Shown: one piece after another, positions 50,077-52,558 of the stretch
Position numbering within the stretch: the first letter of the stretch is position 1
How the letters are laid out: every line of letters begins with the position of its first letter
NCBI GenBank assembly: GCA_040389005.1
Contig: JAZKAS010000006.1
Coordinates: 1 to 52,558, forward strand
Origin: JAGOUN01 sp040389005
GTDB taxonomy: Bacteria; Pseudomonadota; Gammaproteobacteria; JAGOUN01
Reading direction: 5' to 3'
DNA length: 52,558 nt
Program-made: the position numbers and the translations under genes
The notes under the pieces: generated by a model
Database searches by the model: none
The model's input: only the letters and a program-made list of their open reading frames with translations
What the model was told of the DNA's origin: nothing

Positions 50077-51658
50077 ACCTTATATCATTATTATCCTTGC
50101 AACTATTTCGCTTTATGTGTGGCAATTGCATTTGTATCCGATGATCAACCCCGACGGCGTCACGTATATAGAAGCTGCGGCTGCTTATTTGACAGGAGGT
50201 ATAAAAGCCGCGATTGCATTGAATGATCAAGCAAAGTGGCCATTTTATTCGATATTTATTGCTGAGGTGCATTCTTTAACAGGGCAATCATTGCTTCTTT
50301 CGGAACAGATTTTAGATGCATCGCTGATTGTCATCAGCGCTTGTTTTTTTCTGTATTTAGTGCGCGTACTTTCTCAACATAAACATGCGAGTTTTTGGGC
50401 GATTGTAATTTGGTTAACCTGGCACGCATATGCTAAATGGTGGCCGACGATTGTGCGTGATCATGGGTTGGTAACGGCGTTGCTATTGTCATTTTATTGC
50501 TATTATCGTTTCACCGTCACACGACAATTACTTTGGGCCTTGGCATGGTCATTCTGTCTAGTGTTGGCAGAATTATTCCGTATTGAAGCGGTTCTTTATT
50601 TACTATTGATTCCTTTTTCTATTTTCCTTTTGACGCAAGAAACTTTCTGGCGAAGAATTATTCTATGGTTAAAATTGAATGTATTATCGTTGCTTGCAGG
50701 TGCTTGCGTTGTGATCTTATTTGTCAATAAAACGCTTACACCTGACAGTTTACGATTTGCTTATATGTGGCAAGAATTCACGAGTTTATTTTCTATTATG
50801 ATCCATGAATTTATGACGCGTTATCAAGTTATTCAGCATAGTGTTTTTTATCGTGAAAATGATTTTTCAGCGTATGCATTATTGACTTCTTATGCAGTTG
50901 TTTTTATTGGATATGTGATTACGCAGGTGAGTTTAGCGGCGTTGCCACCCTTATTTTGGACGAGGCAGGTATTTCAAAAACTGAATTTTCAGGTGTTGAA
51001 ACATTCTTTTTTGGCTTATATGAGTTTGGCTTTTATTATCCCATTGCTTTTTTTTATTGAGCATGTGTTTCTCAATGGGCGTTACTTATTGCCCTTGGGA
51101 TTATTTTTCTTGCTATTTGTAGCGAGTATTTTGCCGCATGTGATTGACTTATTGGCGGGAAAAAAGAAGATTGCCTTTATTGTTCTGATGGGAATTCTGC
51201 TCGCTATCAATTTGTGCGCTAATTTATATAGCTTTGGTCATATCAATCAAGATGAAAAAATTATAGGTACTTGGGTAAAGCAGCATTATTCGAATGATAC
51301 TATTTTTACGAATAGTAAGTTAATTCTTTTTTATGCGAGTTCGTCTCCGGATTATAAGCATGGCGCAGTACGTGAAATGTGGTTGAAAGGCGTTGAAGGC
51401 GCTCGGGTCCATTGGTTGAGGCAAAACAATGCCTGGTGCCAATATAATTTGTTGGTATTCAACGTGCCTGAAGGGTTTGAGGCGCAGCAAGAAAAAGCAT
51501 TCGCATGGTTACAGCAGCAAAAAGCGATTGGCCCCATTATTACACGCTACAAACGCGTGTTTAACCAAGGTTATGTGGTGGTTGCGCCGATTTTTTCGAA
51601 GGGGTGTTTTGCGATGGTTCATGATCAGTCAGCCAAAGTATCTGTAAAAAATAGTTGA
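50051..51658 (+). CDS. Multi-pass membrane protein, probable GT39/ArnT-like glycosyltransferase
   Basis: About 535 residues with ten to twelve hydrophobic helices. The first loop carries MINPDGVTYIEAAAAYLTGG, resembling the first periplasmic loop of GT-C (PMT/ArnT) enzymes with its catalytic Asp. A soluble C-terminal part of about 150 residues follows the last helix. Such enzymes use polyprenyl-phosphate sugars to modify lipids or proteins in the periplasm. Acceptor unknown. It overlaps the preceding glycosyltransferase by 26 nt, so both are likely expressed together. The ATG at 50051 is preferred; a TTG at 50042 is possible. Confidence 0.72.
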   Translation: MLSNKNSLKPYIIIILATISLYVWQLHLYPMINPDGVTYIEAAAAYLTGGIKAAIALNDQAKWPFYSIFIAEVHSLTGQSLLLSEQILDASLIVISACFFLYLVRVLSQHKHASFWAIVIWLTWHAYAKWWPTIVRDHGLVTALLLSFYCYYRFTVTRQLLWALAWSFCLVLAELFRIEAVLYLLLIPFSIFLLTQETFWRRIILWLKLNVLSLLAGACVVILFVNKTLTPDSLRFAYMWQEFTSLFSIMIHEFMTRYQVIQHSVFYRENDFSAYALLTSYAVVFIGYVITQVSLAALPPLFWTRQVFQKLNFQVLKHSFLAYMSLAFIIPLLFFIEHVFLNGRYLLPLGLFFLLFVASILPHVIDLLAGKKKIAFIVLMGILLAINLCANLYSFGHINQDEKIIGTWVKQHYSNDTIFTNSKLILFYASSSPDYKHGAVREMWLKGVEGARVHWLRQNNAWCQYNLLVFNVPEGFEAQQEKAFAWLQQQKAIGPIITRYKRVFNQGYVVVAPIFSKGCFAMVHDQSAKVSVKNS

Positions 51659-51717
51659 TTGTCGCAGGCGCTTGTCGTAAGGTAATCGATAGTTATATTT
51701 TATACGGGGTCGCCGCT

Positions 51718-52263
51718 GTGATTGATCCTGCAGGGTACCGCGCAGGCGTTGCCATCATTATTTTCAACCGGCAAAAAAAGTTATTTTGGGCAAAAAGAGT
51801 ACGTCAAAACGCGTGGCAATTCCCTCAGGGAGGCGTTAATGAAGGTGAAACGCTTAAACAAACGATGTTTCGAGAGCTCAAAGAGGAGACAGGCTTAGAT
51901 CCTGAAGATGTCAGAATTGTGACAGTCTCTAAACAATGGCTTTATTACCGTCTTCCCAAGCATTTAATCCGTCATCGCTCGGAGCCTTTGTGTATTGGGC
52001 AAAAACAAAAATGGTTTTTATTAAAATTTATTGGCAACGAAACCAAATTTAATTTTAATTTATCTGAAAAACCTGAGTTTGACGACTGGCAATGGGTGAG
52101 CTACTGGCATCCTATGAAAGAAGTCATCGCTTTCAAAAAACAAGTTTATCATCGTGCTTTAAAAGCATTTTCTTCTTATGTATTTCGTCATAGAGGTGGA
52201 AAAGTAGAACAAGGGCAAGCTACGCCCCCAACCCCACCGCCGTTAAGCGAAATAATGGACTAA
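51718..52263 (+). CDS. rppH: RNA pyrophosphohydrolase (Nudix)
   Basis: RppH removes pyrophosphate from mRNA 5' ends and starts decay. The Nudix box is complete: GGVNEGETLKQTMFRELKEE then TGL, near residues 36-58. WQFPQGG and QKWFLLKF are also conserved. Family proteins begin MID..GYR, and here the matching residue is the GTG at 51718 with GGGGT upstream, giving 181 residues. The frame is open to a TTG at 51655 that adds 21 unrelated residues and overlaps the previous gene. ptsP follows after 5 nt, the usual rppH-ptsP order. Confidence 0.93.
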   Translation: MIDPAGYRAGVAIIIFNRQKKLFWAKRVRQNAWQFPQGGVNEGETLKQTMFRELKEETGLDPEDVRIVTVSKQWLYYRLPKHLIRHRSEPLCIGQKQKWFLLKFIGNETKFNFNLSEKPEFDDWQWVSYWHPMKEVIAFKKQVYHRALKAFSSYVFRHRGGKVEQGQATPPTPPPLSEIMD

Positions 52264-52268
52264 ACACT

Positions 52269-52558
52269 ATGTTAGCCATTTTAGATAAGATCATGAAAGA
52301 AATTCGCAATGCGCATGATTTTGATGAGGCCGTGCTGATTCTTGTTCAACGTGTGCGTGAAAGTATTGAAGCGGATGCCTGCGCACTTTTTTTAGTAGAT
52401 CACCATTTGTCTCAACTGGTTATGCTCGCGACGAAGGGGCACAAAGTTAAATCAATCGATTCTATTAAACTTGATCTTGATCATGGGTTAATTGGAATCA
52501 TTGCAACACAAAAAGAATTGCTCAATCTTGCCGATGCGCAAACACATCCCGCGTATTA
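52269..52558 (+). CDS. ptsP: PtsP (EI-Ntr, phosphoenolpyruvate-protein phosphotransferase), 5' part
   Basis: The gene runs off the window. The 96 visible residues form the start of the N-terminal GAF domain: ILDKIMKEIRNAHDFDEAVL, then EADACALFLVDHH, ending with LNLADAQTHPAY, the typical PtsP stretch. The full protein is the first enzyme of the nitrogen-related phosphotransferase chain and should be about 750 residues. The identification is supported by the adjacent rppH. The domain with the phosphorylated histidine is outside the window. Confidence 0.9.
   Translation, partial: MLAILDKIMKEIRNAHDFDEAVLILVQRVRESIEADACALFLVDHHLSQLVMLATKGHKVKSIDSIKLDLDHGLIGIIATQKELLNLADAQTHPAY

Noticed and set aside
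1..52558. tRNA, rRNA, CRISPR arrays, intact transposase or phage genes
   Set aside because: None was recognised by eye on either strand. A tRNA scan and a covariance-model search for small RNAs would be needed to exclude short RNA genes.

Overview
The window is about 52.5 kb of a chromosome of moderate to low GC from a gammaproteobacterium. A Dot/Icm type IVB secretion cluster (icmX, icmW, icmV, dotB, dotC, dotD, icmT, icmS, a divergent icmR-position gene, icmQ) places it in the Legionellales, most likely a host-associated lineage near Coxiella, Rickettsiella, Berkiella or Aquicella. That placement is inferred from gene content; no rRNA gene is present. One assembly gap (10 N) lies inside gapA.

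Layout. 1-527: no convincing gene, but a degenerate copy of the priA 3' end. 0.5-6.4 kb: priA, then two paralogous PPP-type phosphatases flanking a MarC-family gene. 6.4-11.2 kb: a flavin reductase, ubiC-ubiA and the class A PBP mrcA. 11.2-14.1 kb: the usual pilMNOPQ position, reduced to a PilM'-PilN fusion and a PilO-PilP fusion, with no pilQ and a DXD glycosyltransferase gene beside them. 14.4-17.4 kb: aroK, aroB, a GT2 glycosyltransferase and a lipoprotein. 17.5-25.4 kb: an IscS-like desulfurase, a membrane protein ending in a CaaX box, metK, tkt, a membrane/coiled-coil protein, and gapA. 25.4-27.4 kb: a Pit phosphate transporter with its DUF47 partner. 27.4-33.7 kb: a 550-residue membrane protein, then a nucleoside-salvage set (cdd, pnp, tdk, an MFS carrier, deoB). 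33.9-38.8 kb: yggX, mutY, an AsmA-like protein, an exonuclease III, an unknown protein and rph. 38.8-45.5 kb: Dot/Icm genes. 45.6-52.6 kb: a CxxC/coiled-coil protein, hfq, hflK, hflC, two envelope glycosyltransferase-type genes, rppH and the 5' end of ptsP.

How it fits together. Housekeeping genes keep their usual partners (ubiCA, mutY-yggX, aroKB, hfq-hflKC, rppH-ptsP). Between them sit proteins with no bacterial housekeeping role that I recognise: the two PPP phosphatases, the DXD glycosyltransferase, the CaaX membrane protein, and large membrane proteins at 22.9-24.3 and 27.4-29.1 kb. Together with Dot/Icm genes on the same segment, this suggests they are effector candidates; that is inference. 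A tandem TTAA element resembling the PmrA box lies upstream of icmT and a weaker one upstream of the second phosphatase. The nucleoside-salvage genes feed ribose-5-phosphate towards transketolase, also encoded here, as expected for an organism living on host nucleosides.

Small palindromic repeats are frequent: three copies of a 70-78 nt hairpin with GTCATTG/CAATGAC ends, two short GGATT/AATCC hairpins, and a 144-bp palindromic MITE-like element between the putative icmT promoter and icmT. I saw no tRNA, rRNA, CRISPR array or intact transposase gene.
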